Below, in pieces: positions 5,135 through 5,413 of a DNA stretch of 5,413 nt. The position numbers were made by a program, and so were the translations under genes. Under the pieces are notes generated by a model. The model had not been told where the DNA came from, made no database searches, and saw only the letters and a program-made list of their open reading frames with translations. Source of the DNA: Deltaproteobacteria bacterium (GTDB lineage: Bacteria > Desulfobacterota_B > Binatia > Binatales > Binataceae); assembly GCA_021827465.1 (NCBI GenBank), contig JAKAVX010000220.1:1-5413 (forward strand), given 5' to 3'. Every line of letters starts with the position of its first letter. Within the stretch, counting starts at the first letter, position 1.

Positions 5135-5347
5135 TTGTCTGAAACGCGCCCGACGCAACCGGCAGGCATCCCGGCTGCGCGAAGGTGTAAAGGGATGCTC
5201 TCAAGAATTGTTATTGTGCTCGCGGTGGCTTCGTTGGCGGCTGTTGCGCTCGGAATTCTGAGCGAAGAGCGCCTGGATCAGTCGGCTCTGGAGCAGGAAG
5301 TGGTGGGGCAGTTGAATGCGTTGCGCGAGCATCTGTTCAAGCGCTAG
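5135..5347 (+). CDS. Small single-pass membrane protein of unknown function
   Basis: The frame encodes 70 residues from a TTG at 5135 with GGAAG seven bases upstream, or 50 residues from an ATG at 5195 with GAAGG (5181-5185) nine bases before it. The longer form has a soluble Pro/Arg-containing N-terminus (SETRPTQPAGIPAARRCKG). Both forms share the hydrophobic segment MLSRIVIVLAVASLAAVALG (residues 21-40 of the long form) and a charged helical tail, SEERLDQSALEQEVVGQLNALREHLFKR. One membrane helix with a short amphipathic C-terminal helix is the likely form; a signal anchor is also possible. It is divergent from moaA and has its own candidate promoter. I recognise no family. The coding call rests on the ribosome binding sites and the sensible composition. 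Confidence 0.6.
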   Translation: MSETRPTQPAGIPAARRCKGMLSRIVIVLAVASLAAVALGILSEERLDQSALEQEVVGQLNALREHLFKR

Positions 5348-5413
5348 TCTGCGCTCCCGCCTCGCCGCGTCGTTTTCAAACCACGGAAGCTGAGCGATCG
5401 CGCGTCGAACCGG

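Noticed and set aside
5348..5413. Terminator or further gene after the small membrane protein.
   Set aside because: No hairpin with a T-run and no start with a ribosome binding site was visible in the last 66 bases.

Overview
The window is a GC-rich chromosomal segment from a Gram-negative bacterium. Three proteins carry cleavable N-terminal signals or membrane anchors suited to export. L28 is the four-cysteine zinc-ribbon form, and its sequence reads most like those of the former Deltaproteobacteria (Desulfobacterota, Myxococcota, Binatota and relatives). That placement is inference from one short protein. No tRNA, rRNA, CRISPR array, insertion sequence or phage gene was seen, and no gene-free stretch exceeds 300 bases.

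Layout. Positions 2-448 (+) hold the 3' part of an unrecognised gene that enters from the left edge. Ribosomal protein L28 (rpmB, 480-668, +) follows 31 bases later. A convergent gene, 742-1092 (-), encodes a thioredoxin-fold ArsC-type reductase with the catalytic cysteine and the arginine triad in place. Divergent from it, 1259-1732 (+) encodes a small exported protein with a carboxypeptidase-regulatory-like beta-sandwich domain and a Pro/Ser/Ala-rich tail. It converges on 1814-2242 (-), a small exported DUF4168 protein. A perfect 10-bp hairpin lies between the two stop codons.

The most interesting part is 1814-3922. An ECF sigma factor (2532-3041) overlaps the start of a single-pass membrane anti-sigma factor (3038-3922) by an ATGA junction. 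The 289-base region between the DUF4168 gene and the sigma gene holds two oppositely directed promoters of nearly identical design, TGGAACC-N16-TGTCT(A/T)A. One faces the sigma operon and the other faces the DUF4168 gene. The simplest reading is that the sigma factor drives its own operon and the exported DUF4168 protein, with the anti-sigma factor relaying an envelope signal. The sigma leader can also fold so that its Shine-Dalgarno sequence is paired, and an upstream segment could compete for the same bases. This suggests a second, translational layer of control.

On the right, moaA (4018-5022, -) encodes the radical-SAM GTP 3',8-cyclase of molybdenum cofactor synthesis, complete with both iron-sulfur cluster cysteine sets and the GG tail. 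Divergent from it, 5135-5347 (+) encodes a small single-pass membrane protein of unknown function. Nothing further was recognised in the last 66 bases.
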